Positions 18,138 through 28,499 are shown, counted from the stretch's first letter. The stretch is DNA of 64,000 nucleotides from Candidatus Microsaccharimonas sossegonensis (GCA_004100325.1 SCKX01000001.1:417453-481452), one strand, 5' to 3'. The notes: generated by a model from the letters alone, not told the origin. Made by a program: numbers and translations.

Positions 18138-18926
18138 GTGCCGATTGTTATTGCTGTGACGAATCAGAAGGGTGGTGTGGGAAAGACCACCACTGCTATT
18201 AATGTGGCATATTTCCTTGCCAAGGCGGGTAAAAAGACCCTTTTGATTGATTTTGATCCACAGGGTAATGCCACCAGTGGTCTGGGTGTGAATAAAGCCG
18301 AACTACAATCGTCGATGATTGATGTCGTAAAGGGTGATAGTGATCTTGCATCAGCTGTCCTAAGGACTGAACACAAAAACTTATGGCTGGCGCCAACAAC
18401 GTCAATTCTTGCAAATACAGAGGTTGAATTAGCGCAGGCTGACAAGAAATTCTCTCGCCTAAAGCATGCGATTGATGCCAGCGGTGATGCATACGACTTT
18501 ATTATCATTGATAGCCCGCCAAGTCTCAGTCTTTTAACAGTCAATGGACTGATCGCGGCAAAATACGTGTTACTGCCTGTTCAGGCGGAGTTTTATGCGC
18601 TGGAAGGCTTGGGGCAGCTCCTCGAAACGATGAAACTGGTGCGAAAAGGGATGAATCCGGCTCTTGAATTACTTGGCGTGTTGCCAACCATGCTTGATAG
18701 CCGCACCACTCTTAGTAGTCAGGTACACGAAGAGATTAAGCGTCACTTCCCAGGCAAAGTGTTTGATATCACCATTCCGCGCAACATTCGTCTAGCCGAA
18801 GCGCCAAGCCACGGCGTGCCAATTGGCGTCTATGATAAGTTTTCTAAAGGTTCACGTGCCTATAAAGCCCTCGCGAAAGAAGTAATTACCCGAACGCAAG
18901 ATTCGTTGGAAGCGGCGGCGTCATGA
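18138..18926 (+). CDS. parA: chromosome partitioning ATPase ParA/Soj (GTG start)
   Basis: 'VTNQKGGVGKTTTAINVA', 'IDFDPQGNATSGLG', 'DSPPSLSLLTVN'. Confidence 0.96.
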   Translation: MPIVIAVTNQKGGVGKTTTAINVAYFLAKAGKKTLLIDFDPQGNATSGLGVNKAELQSSMIDVVKGDSDLASAVLRTEHKNLWLAPTTSILANTEVELAQADKKFSRLKHAIDASGDAYDFIIIDSPPSLSLLTVNGLIAAKYVLLPVQAEFYALEGLGQLLETMKLVRKGMNPALELLGVLPTMLDSRTTLSSQVHEEIKRHFPGKVFDITIPRNIRLAEAPSHGVPIGVYDKFSKGSRAYKALAKEVITRTQDSLEAAAS

Positions 18927-19816
18927 CACAGAAAAAAGGTCAAGCAAGAGGATTAGGGCGCGGGTTTGAGTCGTTAATCCCGACTGATCTATTAGACGAG
19001 TCATTTGATACGACGAAATACATTGATGAACGGGTTAGTGAACTAAAAAATGTGCAGCTTTCCAAGGTTACTACTGATCCAGATCAGCCGCGCCGAACTT
19101 TTGACCTTGAAGCCTTGAACGAACTGGCGGAATCTATCCGCGAACATGGGGTGCTACAACCTATCATTGTCACCAAAAAGGGAAGCGGTTACCAAATTGT
19201 TGCTGGTGAACGACGCTTTCGAGCCTCGCAAATTGCAGGGCTTGAAACAATACCGGCACTTGTAAGGTCAATGAGCGATCAGAACAAATTGGAAGTTTCT
19301 TTGATTGAAAATTTGCAGCGTCGCGACCTAAACACGATTGAAACCGCGACCGCACTGCAAAAACTTCGTGATCAGTTCAATCTGAGTAATGAAGAGATCG
19401 GAAAGCGCGTCAACAAATCACAAAGCGCCGTGCAGAACACGATGCGCCTGTTGAAACTGCCCAAAAACGTCCGTGAATTAATCGCTGAAGGCACATTAAC
19501 AGAGGGACAAGCACGTCCACTTATTTCTTGGGACGAAGCATTTATTAACGCAGTCGTACCACGTATCATCGCCGAGGAGTGGAGTGCCCGTAAAGTTGAG
19601 CAATATGTTGTCAATGCCCGGAATGGCAAAAAGCAAACAGAACCACAAACTGTCACACAAACTGAATCTCGGCATGAACAAAAAATTGCCACCCTTCGCA
19701 GTCGCCTGAAGACCGACGTCAACATTCGCGTCAACAACAAAGGTGCCGGCACCATCGTTATCAAATTTAGCGATGAAAAAGACCTCGATCGTCTGCAAAA
19801 ACTTCTCGGCGAATAA
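18923..19816 (+). CDS. parB: chromosome partitioning protein ParB
   Basis: 'PDQPRRTFD', 'ESIREHGVLQPIIV', 'VAGERRFRAS', 'SLIENLQRRDLNTIETA'. Confidence 0.97.
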   Translation: MTQKKGQARGLGRGFESLIPTDLLDESFDTTKYIDERVSELKNVQLSKVTTDPDQPRRTFDLEALNELAESIREHGVLQPIIVTKKGSGYQIVAGERRFRASQIAGLETIPALVRSMSDQNKLEVSLIENLQRRDLNTIETATALQKLRDQFNLSNEEIGKRVNKSQSAVQNTMRLLKLPKNVRELIAEGTLTEGQARPLISWDEAFINAVVPRIIAEEWSARKVEQYVVNARNGKKQTEPQTVTQTESRHEQKIATLRSRLKTDVNIRVNNKGAGTIVIKFSDEKDLDRLQKLLGE

Positions 19817-19820
19817 GAGC

Positions 19821-19962
19821 CAAAGAACTCCAGGATGACACGGTCTCAGAACACTCTTTTAAAAAAGATCTCCACTGGAGATCTTTTTTAGCGTTGGGCT
19901 GAAAAAACTCCTATGGAAGTTTTTTCACACGTTCTTCGACCGTGTCATCCTGAATTTCTTTG
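19821..19962. terminator. nested bidirectional terminator/quasi-palindrome between convergent parB and lepB
   Basis: Outer perfect 15-nt arms CAGGATGACACGGTC (19831-19845)/GACCGTGTCATCCTG (19938-19952); inner hairpins AAAAAAGATCTCC..GGAGATCTTTTTT and GAAAAAACT..AGTTTTTTC. Confidence 0.85.
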
Positions 19963-19966
19963 TTGC

Positions 19967-20572
19967 TTAAGTCGGGAAAGTCCGAATCTTATTGAACGGA
20001 AAAATTCGTACTTCAGCCGGTCCAACCACATCATAAAGCGGAATGGTTCCTAGTCCGTTGCGGGAATCATATGAATAGTTGCCCTGACGGTTATCACCCG
20101 AAACAAAAATCTCGCCAGCCGGAACAATCTCGTCAATTGCACCGCTGGTAGGAGAACGAGGCTCACCGCGATTGGCGTCATCCGGATTAAAACCATTTGG
20201 GTACTGAGTATTATAGACGGTGTAGCGCCCATCCTTTAGCTGAACGCGTTCACCAGGAAGGCCAATGACGCGCTTGACGATATATTCATCTTCGGTGCCT
20301 TGGATAAAGCGAGGATTCTTAAAGACAATAATTTGTCCGCGCTTTGGTATGTAGGTTTTGTTTTGCAGTTGTGCCCACGTCACTGGCAGACGGTCAACGA
20401 TTAAGCGGTCACCAGTATATAGCGTCGATTCCATGCTTGGACCAACAACATTAAAGCTGCGAAAGACAAACGTATTGATCAAAATCGTGCCTATAATGAC
20501 GCACACAATAAAAATGACAATCCCTATAATGTCTTTTGCGAACGGATGACGAGTGAAATAAGAAGCTTCCAT
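19967..20572 (-). CDS. lepB: signal peptidase I
   Basis: 'GPSMESTLYTGDRLIVDRL', 'YIVKRVIGLPGERV', 'VSGDNRQGNYSYDSR'. Confidence 0.96.
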   Translation of the reverse strand: MEASYFTRHPFAKDIIGIVIFIVCVIIGTILINTFVFRSFNVVGPSMESTLYTGDRLIVDRLPVTWAQLQNKTYIPKRGQIIVFKNPRFIQGTEDEYIVKRVIGLPGERVQLKDGRYTVYNTQYPNGFNPDDANRGEPRSPTSGAIDEIVPAGEIFVSGDNRQGNYSYDSRNGLGTIPLYDVVGPAEVRIFPFNKIRTFPT

Positions 20573-20586
20573 TAACCTGACTGATT

Positions 20587-20615
20587 ATAACACGAGATAA
20601 CGAGTGAAAAAGCAG
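20587..20615. repeat. direct repeat copy 1, overlapping the predicted lepB promoter
   Basis: ataacacgagataacgagtgaaaaagcag. Confidence 0.8.
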
Positions 20616-20654
20616 TTTACTGATTATTCCGAGTGTCGAAGTGGTATGTCTCAC

Positions 20655-20683
20655 ATAACACGAGATAACGAGTGAAGAAGCAG
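20655..20683. repeat. direct repeat copy 2
   Basis: ataacacgagataacgagtgaagaagcag (one mismatch to copy 1). Confidence 0.8.
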
Positions 20684-20743
20684 AATGTGCTTATGTCATA
20701 CTTCATAATTTAAGCTTCTTCGAGTATAGTAGTGTAAGTATTT

Positions 20744-22402
20744 ATGAAGAAGCAAACACAAACTTCTATTGATGGTTTTATTCCACGTCGTTCTGGTGCC
20801 CAGTTGGGCAACCTGCATGCATCCGAAGAAGCAGTACCAATTGATCGATCACTCCACACCGGTGACGGCACGTCCAGAGAAGTCGTGGGCGTTGCTCGTG
20901 AAAGCAAAAGCATCGGTCGGTCTGACATTGATGAATCGCTGCGTCAAATCGATGATCCTAACGCAGACCGCGGGACAAGGCGGCAACGACGTGCTGAAAA
21001 ACGCCGTCGTAAAAAGGCGAACCAAAAACCAAAAAACAAAACAAAGCGCATTATCAAATGGGTGTTGATTGGACTTGGTATTCTTGTCGTCGCTATCATA
21101 GGGTATCTTGCCTTCAAGGCAATTAATGCCAGTGACTCGATATTTAAAGGCAATGTGCTTGATCTCGTAAAATCCGATCCTTTAAAACAAGATGCCAACG
21201 GACGGAGCAATTTTCTTATTGTGGGAACTTCCGAAGATGACCCGGGTCATCAAGGTGCCAACTTGACTGACACCATTATGGTACTGAGTATCAATCAGAA
21301 AACCAAAGATGCCTACACTTTTAGTGTTCCGCGTGACCTTGAAGTGCAATATGGACAGGCTTGTCCCTCCGGGTATTCAGGAAAAATAAACGTCTACTTT
21401 AGTTGTGTGAATACGGGTACTGATGCTGCATCGGAACAAGATCGATTAGCGAAAACGCAAGCTTTTGTGGGTAACATTATTGGTATGGATATCCAGTACG
21501 GTGTGCATGTTAACTACACCGTGGTTCGTGATGTTATAAAAGCGATTGGTGGTTCAATCACCGTTAATATCGAAGGTGACAACGGGCAAGGGCCTCAACC
21601 AAATCTTGGGATTATGGACAGTAACTTCGACTGGAAATGTGGAGCGACCATCGCAATACGAAAGAAAAATTGTCCGCCGAATGGACGCTTCATAGAATAC
21701 GGCCCAGGCAACCAGGTGCTGGATGCCGAACGTGCGCTGTATCTTGCACAGGCTCGTGGCGATGTTGCCCCAACCTACGGGTTAGCACAGTCGAACTTTG
21801 ACCGAGAACGTAACCAGCAAAAGATCGTTTTGGCAATTCGGGAAAAGGCATTGAGTACCGGAGTTCTCACAAACATCAGTGCGGTCACACAGCTTATTAA
21901 TGCACTTGGTAACAACCTCCGTACCAATATCCAAACAAAAGAAATCCGCACCTTAATGGGTCTTGCAAAAGACATTCCATCGGATAAGATCACTTCAATC
22001 GATCTTTTCAAAGCAGGTGAAGCAGTCTTTACTGCTTCTGGTCAACCTGTGCAAGGTCAATATGAATACAGTGCTATCCAGGCGTATATTAACAAAATTA
22101 TTACGCAGGAACCTTTCGTCAAAGAGAAGCCGCGAGTGATTGTATTGAATGGCGGTGCTGCTGCGGGTGTGGCACAAACAGAAGCGGACAAGCTGACGGC
22201 AAAGGGATTCACGGTGGATAGTGTCGATAACGCTCCCGACGGCACGTATCCAGCGGTAACGGTTTATCAAGTTGCTAACAACAAGCCGCTAACTGCCGCA
22301 AAACTCAAAGAGCTTTACGGCGTGACGCTGCTGACAACAAAGCCTCCGGTCAGCGTTGTTGGCACTACTGATTTCGTGGTCATTATTGGGCCGACGCAGT
22401 AA
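20744..22402 (+). CDS. LytR-CpsA-Psr family protein with LytR_C-like C-terminal domain
   Basis: 'LTDTIMVLSINQKTKDAYTFSVPRDLEV', 'VLDAERALYLAQARGD', C-terminal 'RVIVLNGGAAAGVAQTEADKLTAKGF'. Confidence 0.92.
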   Translation: MKKQTQTSIDGFIPRRSGAQLGNLHASEEAVPIDRSLHTGDGTSREVVGVARESKSIGRSDIDESLRQIDDPNADRGTRRQRRAEKRRRKKANQKPKNKTKRIIKWVLIGLGILVVAIIGYLAFKAINASDSIFKGNVLDLVKSDPLKQDANGRSNFLIVGTSEDDPGHQGANLTDTIMVLSINQKTKDAYTFSVPRDLEVQYGQACPSGYSGKINVYFSCVNTGTDAASEQDRLAKTQAFVGNIIGMDIQYGVHVNYTVVRDVIKAIGGSITVNIEGDNGQGPQPNLGIMDSNFDWKCGATIAIRKKNCPPNGRFIEYGPGNQVLDAERALYLAQARGDVAPTYGLAQSNFDRERNQQKIVLAIREKALSTGVLTNISAVTQLINALGNNLRTNIQTKEIRTLMGLAKDIPSDKITSIDLFKAGEAVFTASGQPVQGQYEYSAIQAYINKIITQEPFVKEKPRVIVLNGGAAAGVAQTEADKLTAKGFTVDSVDNAPDGTYPAVTVYQVANNKPLTAAKLKELYGVTLLTTKPPVSVVGTTDFVVIIGPTQ

Positions 22403-22431
22403 CGCGTTTACTCGTGGTATAATAGGCTAAT

Positions 22432-23232
22432 ATGGAGTTTTTAAAACTAGTCCGACGCCGCTCTTTTTTGAGTGAAGTGGTATACACATTGTTGAACGTC
22501 GCCTTCGCAGTGGCGCTGGTGTTGGTGATTAGTTTCACCGAGTCAATTCCTTTGGCACTTGGGCTGGTGTTGATCAGTAAATGGCGCGTTTTGGCGGTTC
22601 GGGCGCGCTATTGGTTTGTCAATATCCGTTCAAATCTTGTCGATATTATCGTCAGTGTGAGCATTGTGGTAGGGCTGTATACGATTGACACTTCAAATCT
22701 AACTGATTCTCGTAAGTTTCTTTTACTAGCGATTACAACGGCGCTGTATGTGGTCTGGTTGCTGATTATTAAACCTCGCTCAAAGCGGACATATGTCGCT
22801 GCACAGGCGGGGATTGCCGTACTACTTGGAACCGCCGCCCTCTATACGGTATCGTTTAGTTGGCCTGTGTCGGTAGTGGTTATTGGGATGTGGTTGATAG
22901 GTTACAGCGCAGCTAATCATATTCTTAATACCTACGATGATGAAACGCACGGCATCTTTCTTAGCTTGGCGTGGAGCGTCATTTTCGCTGAGATAGGGTG
23001 GGTAGCCTACCACTGGACGATTGCCTATTCACTGCCGTTTGCAACCAGTCTATTGATACCACAAATTGCGATGATCGGCCTTTTAATTGGATTTGTCGCG
23101 TATAAAGCCTATGATTCGTTTTATCACCACCAGCGGATACGAACCAGTGATATTCTTTTACCGTTGTTATTTAGCTTGAGCGTCATCGCCGTGTTGGTGC
23201 TGGTTTTCAACCGGGTGGGGACCGCGATCTAA
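22432..23232 (+). CDS. multi-pass membrane protein, unknown function
   Basis: Several hydrophobic segments; -10 TATAAT 8 nt upstream. Confidence 0.8.
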   Translation: MEFLKLVRRRSFLSEVVYTLLNVAFAVALVLVISFTESIPLALGLVLISKWRVLAVRARYWFVNIRSNLVDIIVSVSIVVGLYTIDTSNLTDSRKFLLLAITTALYVVWLLIIKPRSKRTYVAAQAGIAVLLGTAALYTVSFSWPVSVVVIGMWLIGYSAANHILNTYDDETHGIFLSLAWSVIFAEIGWVAYHWTIAYSLPFATSLLIPQIAMIGLLIGFVAYKAYDSFYHHQRIRTSDILLPLLFSLSVIAVLVLVFNRVGTAI

Positions 23233-23247
23233 GCCCGCGAATATTGA

Positions 23248-24108
23248 TTATTTGGCTATTTTTTCTAGCAGGATGCCGTAGCCTTCTTGGCCCGATACGA
23301 GGAGACCGTATTTTTTTGCTTGGCTGATAATAGCAGGATGCTGCTCGGGATCGGCCTCTAGAATAAGTGAGCCGCCATTGACCAATGTAACTTTGGTTTG
23401 AAAAAGTAATTCGTAAATCAGAGCTTTGCCACCATGAGCCGCGAAAAGTGCGCTGGCTGGTTCATGCTCGGTCTCGGGTGAACGTTCCCACTCGCCATCA
23501 ACATACGGTAAGTTGGCGATAATAATATCTGCGGCGAAAGGGTAGTCGGCGAGGAGGTTACTGTGAAGGATGCTCACCTCAACCTGCAGGTCCTTCGCGT
23601 TCTTCTCGGCAATTTTTAACGCGTGGCGACTGATATCGCTGAGTGTGACATCAAGTTCTGGGTACAGTAATTTGGCCGTAATCCCCAGGTTGCCACTACC
23701 AGTGCCGACGTCAATTAAGCGCAGGGGCTTTTCATGTAAAAGAGAACTATTTCGAGGAATGACTTGTTTTAAAAGCTCGATCAAGGCTTCAGACTCAGGA
23801 CGAGGGATCAGCGTAGCGGTCGTGACCGAGAATTGGTGACCATAAAATTCCTTGTGCCCAATAATGTAGGCGACTGGAACGCGTTCAATGCGTAGGCTGA
23901 GTCGAGCGTTGGCAATTTCGATAGTGCGTTCGGTCAGCTGTTCTTCGGGGTGCGCATGCAAGTAGCTGCGATTTTTACGTAGAGTATGTGCCAAGATTAA
24001 TTCGGCATCAAGCCGAGCCGAGGCAATCTGAGCAAAGACCAACTGACGCGTCGCGTCCGCCAGCCAGTCGTTAATTGCTAGCACTTGAGGCTGCCAGTTC
24101 TCGTTCAT
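23248..24108 (-). CDS. prmC: peptide chain release factor N5-glutamine methyltransferase
   Basis: '[18 protein letters not shown]', '[12 protein letters not shown]' (NPPY-like), follows prfA. Confidence 0.93.
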   Translation of the reverse strand: MNENWQPQVLAINDWLADATRQLVFAQIASARLDAELILAHTLRKNRSYLHAHPEEQLTERTIEIANARLSLRIERVPVAYIIGHKEFYGHQFSVTTATLIPRPESEALIELLKQVIPRNSSLLHEKPLRLIDVGTGSGNLGITAKLLYPELDVTLSDISRHALKIAEKNAKDLQVEVSILHSNLLADYPFAADIIIANLPYVDGEWERSPETEHEPASALFAAHGGKALIYELLFQTKVTLVNGGSLILEADPEQHPAIISQAKKYGLLVSGQEGYGILLEKIAK

Positions 24109-25141
24109 ACGCCTGTAAGTTTTCTACCAGATCGTCGATTGATCCGTTTAATGCAGCTGGAATATTACTTCGACTGTAGCTAATGCGGTGATCGGTAATG
24201 CGGTCCTGCGGGAAGTTATAGGTGCGAATTTTCTCCGACCGGTCGCCTGAACCAATCAGGTTGCGGCGTTCGCTAGCGAGTTTGGCATTTTCGGCATCAG
24301 TTTTAATCTGTAAAAGACGGCTGCGTAGCACACTCATGGCTTTTTCCTTATTTTTAAGTTGCGACTTTTCGTCCTGGTTAATGACAACCAACCCTGAAGG
24401 TAAGTGAGTAATGCGCACGGCGCTATCGGTTGTGTTCACGGACTGCCCACCATGTCCCCCAGATCGGTAGATATCGATGCGAAGATCGTTAGGATTAATG
24501 TCAATGTCAGTTTCTTCGGCTTCCGGCAGGACGGCAACAGTGACTGTACTGGTGTGGATGCGTCCTTGGGATTCGGTTGCCGGCACGCGCTGGACACGGT
24601 GAACGCCGGACTCGTATTTTAGTTGAGAGTAAACGGCATCCCCTTTGACACTAAAGACAACCTCTTTGTAACCGCCGGAATCGTTAGCACTTTCGCTGAT
24701 AGGTTCGGTTCTCAGGTTGTGCATTTCGCAGTACCGAAGATACATGCGGTAGAGTTCGGCGGCAAAAAGGCTGGCTTCATCGCCGCCGGCCCCAGCCCGG
24801 ATTTCAATAATCACGTTTTTTTCGTCATTCGGATCTTTTGGCGCCAGCATCGCAAATAATTCGTCTTCAAGTGTAGCTAGGCGTGCGGTATTTTCTTCAA
24901 TTTCCGATTTTGCCAGGTCGGCAAGCTCGTCGTTGCCACCAGCCATGTCTCTAGCATCAACGATTTGCGTTTCCAACGATTCACGCAGCAGTGCTTTTTC
25001 CAGAATTGTTTGGATTTCCATGAAGCGTTTGTTTTTTTTGGAATAATCAGGGTCGACGTAGGCATCAGGACGCATCAAAAAGGTGTCGAGTGCTTGTTTC
25101 TCGGCTTGCAGTTCATCAATATTGAGATTAATCTTTGGCAT
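24071..25141 (-). CDS. prfA: peptide chain release factor 1
   Basis: '[21 protein letters not shown]', '[19 protein letters not shown]'. Confidence 0.97.
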   Translation of the reverse strand: MPKINLNIDELQAEKQALDTFLMRPDAYVDPDYSKKNKRFMEIQTILEKALLRESLETQIVDARDMAGGNDELADLAKSEIEENTARLATLEDELFAMLAPKDPNDEKNVIIEIRAGAGGDEASLFAAELYRMYLRYCEMHNLRTEPISESANDSGGYKEVVFSVKGDAVYSQLKYESGVHRVQRVPATESQGRIHTSTVTVAVLPEAEETDIDINPNDLRIDIYRSGGHGGQSVNTTDSAVRITHLPSGLVVINQDEKSQLKNKEKAMSVLRSRLLQIKTDAENAKLASERRNLIGSGDRSEKIRTYNFPQDRITDHRISYSRSNIPAALNGSIDDLVENLQAYERELAASSASN

Positions 25142-25182
25142 AATGGGGTGCTTTTCTCAGGTCGTTACTTTTTTATTCTAAC

Positions 25183-25216
25183 AAAAAAGAGCCTTATCAG
25201 ATACAAGGCCCTTTTT
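25183..25216. terminator. intrinsic terminator (bidirectional)
   Basis: AAAAAAGAGCCTT...AAGGCCCTTTTT. Confidence 0.75.
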
Positions 25217-25227
25217 CTGAGCGAGAG

Positions 25228-25551
25228 CTAATTATCGCTTGTTTTTTTGGCTTTGCTAGCCGCAGATTTTTTGGCTTTGTTGGCAAGTTCTGTCCTTCGG
25301 GCCTGGGCAGCGGCAGCCCGGTTCTTGAATCGGTCGACCCGACCTTCGGTGTCGATGATCTTTTCTTCGCCGGTGAAAAATGGGTGAGAAGCACTTGAAA
25401 TGTGCAACTTCACGAGTGGGTACTCGTTTCCATCTTCCCATATGATCGTCTCATTGGTCTGCGCCGTTGACTGAGTCAAAAAAGCAAAACCAGCAGTGTC
25501 GTCGCTAAATACGACGGGACGGTAGTCACTTGGGTGTAGGTTTGTCTTCAT
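25228..25551 (-). CDS. rpmE2: 50S ribosomal protein bL31 type B (zinc-free)
   Basis: '[29 protein letters not shown]...[25 protein letters not shown]', no cysteines. Confidence 0.94.
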   Translation of the reverse strand: MKTNLHPSDYRPVVFSDDTAGFAFLTQSTAQTNETIIWEDGNEYPLVKLHISSASHPFFTGEEKIIDTEGRVDRFKNRAAAAQARRTELANKAKKSAASKAKKTSDN

Positions 25552-25586
25552 AATCCGAATTATTGTATCTGTTTTTTATCGAATTG

Positions 25587-25973
25587 TCAAAGGGTGGTAA
25601 GAGGAGAGTGCCGTTCAAGTTTTTTGATTCGCTTTTCGTGACTATCAAGATAATCGGCATGGATGGCCAATATACCGGCTTGTTCATCTTGGATTTCGCC
25701 GATAACATTGAGAATTTTATCTAATTTTGTGTCGCTGTCATCGAACCGTTGATCAATACTGTCAAGCCTACCATCAATACCATCAAGTCGGTGGTCTATA
25801 CCATCAAATCTACCATCCATAGCATCAAGCCTTATATCAATACCATCAAGTCGTTGATCAATGCTATCGAACCTGTCATCCATGCCATCTAACCGTTTGG
25901 CGACAGGTGCAAGTTCACGACGAACAACAGTCGTCATGAGTCTCTCAAGTTTTTCAATGCTCACCATTTCCAT
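25587..25973 (-). CDS. coiled-coil protein with tandem heptad 'RLDGIDx' repeats
   Basis: 'RLDGMDDRFDSIDQRLDGIDIRLDAMDGRFDGIDHRLDGIDGRLDSIDQRFDDSDTKLD'. Confidence 0.75.
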   Translation of the reverse strand: MEMVSIEKLERLMTTVVRRELAPVAKRLDGMDDRFDSIDQRLDGIDIRLDAMDGRFDGIDHRLDGIDGRLDSIDQRFDDSDTKLDKILNVIGEIQDEQAGILAIHADYLDSHEKRIKKLERHSPLTTL

Positions 25974-26100
25974 AGCTTTATTATGGAAGGTCGTTTATCC
26001 GTCGTCAATAACAACATGTGAAAAGTTAATGTTTGTTAAGAATAATTTAAGAAACTACTTTATTTGTCGAAACTCGGGGGAGGGTGCTACTATATAAAGC

Positions 26101-27021
26101 ATGAGCGCTAAGTGGGCATCTCGGCGAAAGACATATCAGTCGGCTTTTACGATTGTTGAACTCCTGATTGTGGTCGTGGTGATTGGAATTTTAGCAGCGG
26201 TGACGGTCATCACCTTTAATGGAGTCCAAAGTAAAGCCCGGGTTGCCGGTCTGCAGTCAACGCTAGAATCTTCGCTCAAGCAGATAGAAAACGCACGTAC
26301 AACAGCGGGAACAAACACCTACCCAACGACGGCTCCAACCGAATTACCTTCAGGTGTGACATACTATGCTAATGCAAACTTAGGCGGGTTCTGCGCTTCA
26401 AAAACGGACAGCAGCCTCACGTATATGATTACTTCAACCAGTACAGTACCGCATGCTGGGCCTAGCTGTACAGCCACAAACTTAACAAATTTAGTGACAA
26501 ACCCTTCGTTTGAAACATCCAATGCGAACTGGGTAGCTGCAGGCACTAACACAATTACAAGAAGTACCGCATACAGTGCAAACGGTGCAGCAAGTGGTTT
26601 AGTTGCACGGACAGGAACAGCGGGAAGTACCACAGTAAGTATTCCCATGACAACAGTGGTTGGGACGCAGTACTTTGTTTCATACGCACTGCGTAACGTC
26701 GTGGGGACATCAACGATTACTGCTTCGGTACGAAATACAAGCGCCACTGGCACTATTCCAGCAGACTCATCTTCGTAAGCGATCGTACCAACGGCATCAT
26801 TTACGCGTTATACGACCAGTTTCACGGCAGAAGCAACTACCACCTATTTAGTATTCGACTTCACGACCACCACAAACGCCAATTCTTATGCAATTGATAG
26901 TGTCTTTGCAGTTGTTGGTGATAACGCAAGCACTTATGTAGAGCCAGTGACAAGCCCGGCAAATGGTTGGACATGGACAGGCACGACAAATTTGTCTACT
27001 TCAACTGGTCCTGCCTTTTAG
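26101..27021 (+). pseudogene. type IV pilin-like protein with CBM/jelly-roll-like C-terminus, interrupted by an in-frame TAA at 26776
   Basis: 'FTIVELLIVVVVIGILAAV' prepilin N-terminus; after TAA the same frame continues 80 codons to TAG 27019-27021 encoding 'AIVPTASFTRYTTSFTAEATTTYLVFDFTTTT...NGWTWTGTTNLSTSTGPAF'. Confidence 0.8.
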
Positions 27022-27161
27022 CTAAAACTTTAACACCTTGAATTAAACATCTCTATAGGGTATAGTGCTAGGTGTAACAACATATAATGACACAACCCTA
27101 CGCATAACTCCTAATGACGACGTCAGCAGGGCGGAAGGTGAGGAACAAGGAGTTTAAAATT

Positions 27162-27899
27162 ATGGCAGTATCTGTCGATATTAAGGCGCTTTTAGAAGCC
27201 GGTGTTCACTTTGGACACAAAACCAGCCGTTGGCACCCGAAAATGGCGCCGTACATCCACAGCAAGCGTCAGGATAACCACATCATTGACCTCAATAAAA
27301 CGGTTGAGGGTCTTGCGATTGCGCTACCTTTCTTGACGAAAGTTGCTGCCAGCGGAAAGCCAATCCTTTTCGTTGCCACCAAAAAGCACACCAAAGACAC
27401 CGTCAAAGCTGTAGCCGAGAAGCTCAACCAACCATACGTTATTAACCGCTGGCTAGGGGGGACTTTGACAAATATCACCACCATCACTGCTCAGATCAAA
27501 AAACTCAAAGAGCTTGAAAAGCGAATGGCGTCTGGTGAACTTGAAAAGAAGTACAACAAGCTTGAAGTACAGCGCTACCAAGAAGAAATCGACGAACTTA
27601 CCTTTAAGTACGGCGGTGTCAAAAACCTTAGTGGCAAGCCGGGTGCTGTCTTTATTATCGACGTGCTTGGTGACATCAACGCCATCAAAGAAGCAAAGAC
27701 AATTGGCGTGCCTGTTGTTGCGGTGGTTGACACAAACGCCGATCCAACACTGGTTGACTACGTCATTCCAGCCAACGATGATGCGATTAAGGGCATCCAC
27801 CTTCTCCTCGACTACGTCAGTCAGGCAATTATTGAAGGTCAAAGCAGTGCAAAGCCATCTGAAAAAGAAGTAGTCGTTAAAAAAGGGGAGGAAGCATAG
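27162..27899 (+). CDS. rpsB: 30S ribosomal protein uS2
   Basis: 'LLEAGVHFGHKTSRWHPKMAPYI', 'NRWLGGTLTN', 'DTNADPTLVDYVIPANDDA'. Confidence 0.97.
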   Translation: MAVSVDIKALLEAGVHFGHKTSRWHPKMAPYIHSKRQDNHIIDLNKTVEGLAIALPFLTKVAASGKPILFVATKKHTKDTVKAVAEKLNQPYVINRWLGGTLTNITTITAQIKKLKELEKRMASGELEKKYNKLEVQRYQEEIDELTFKYGGVKNLSGKPGAVFIIDVLGDINAIKEAKTIGVPVVAVVDTNADPTLVDYVIPANDDAIKGIHLLLDYVSQAIIEGQSSAKPSEKEVVVKKGEEA

Positions 27900-27902
27900 T
27901 AC

Positions 27903-28499
27903 ATGGCAGTATCAATTGACGACATCAAGAAGCTCAAAGAACTGACCGGCGTTGGGCTAACCGACGCAAAGGCAGCATTAGTTGCGGCTGACGGTGACTT
28001 TGACAAAGCACTGGAAGAAATGCGCAAAAAAGGCCTGACAAAGGCTGAAAAAAAAGCTGACCGCGAAGCGCTGGAAGGCGTGATAGACAGCTACGTTCAC
28101 GGTGGTCGCATCGGTGTTCTTGTCGAGGTAAACTGTGAAACCGACTTCGTTGCCCGTACTGACGGATTTAAGGAATTTGCGCACATGATTGCGCTACAGG
28201 TCGCCTCTATGTCGCCTGTCTACGTGACTGAAGAAGAAATTCCGGCTGACGAAATCGCTCGTGTTCGCAAAGAAGCAGCAGCCAGTGGTTCTAACAAAGG
28301 CAAACCAGCTGACATCGCTGAAAAGATCATCGAAGGCCAGGTCAAGAAATACTTCGCTGAAAAAGTACTGTTGAACCAACAATACATCATGGACGATTCG
28401 ATGACAGTCGGAACTTTCCTCAAACAGACTATCGGACAGGTGGGTGAAAATATTGTTATTCGTCGCTTTAAGCGCATCGAACTGGGCGTGAACGACTAA
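27903..28499 (+). CDS. tsf: elongation factor Ts
   Basis: 'LKELTGVGLTDAKAALVAADGDFDKALEEMRKKG', 'VEVNCETDFVART'. Confidence 0.97.
   Translation: MAVSIDDIKKLKELTGVGLTDAKAALVAADGDFDKALEEMRKKGLTKAEKKADREALEGVIDSYVHGGRIGVLVEVNCETDFVARTDGFKEFAHMIALQVASMSPVYVTEEEIPADEIARVRKEAAASGSNKGKPADIAEKIIEGQVKKYFAEKVLLNQQYIMDDSMTVGTFLKQTIGQVGENIVIRRFKRIELGVND

Noticed and set aside
25720-25900. Possible CRISPR-like or satellite repeat
   Set aside because: The 21-bp periodicity is coding heptads in one ORF, with no unique spacers or cas genes nearby.
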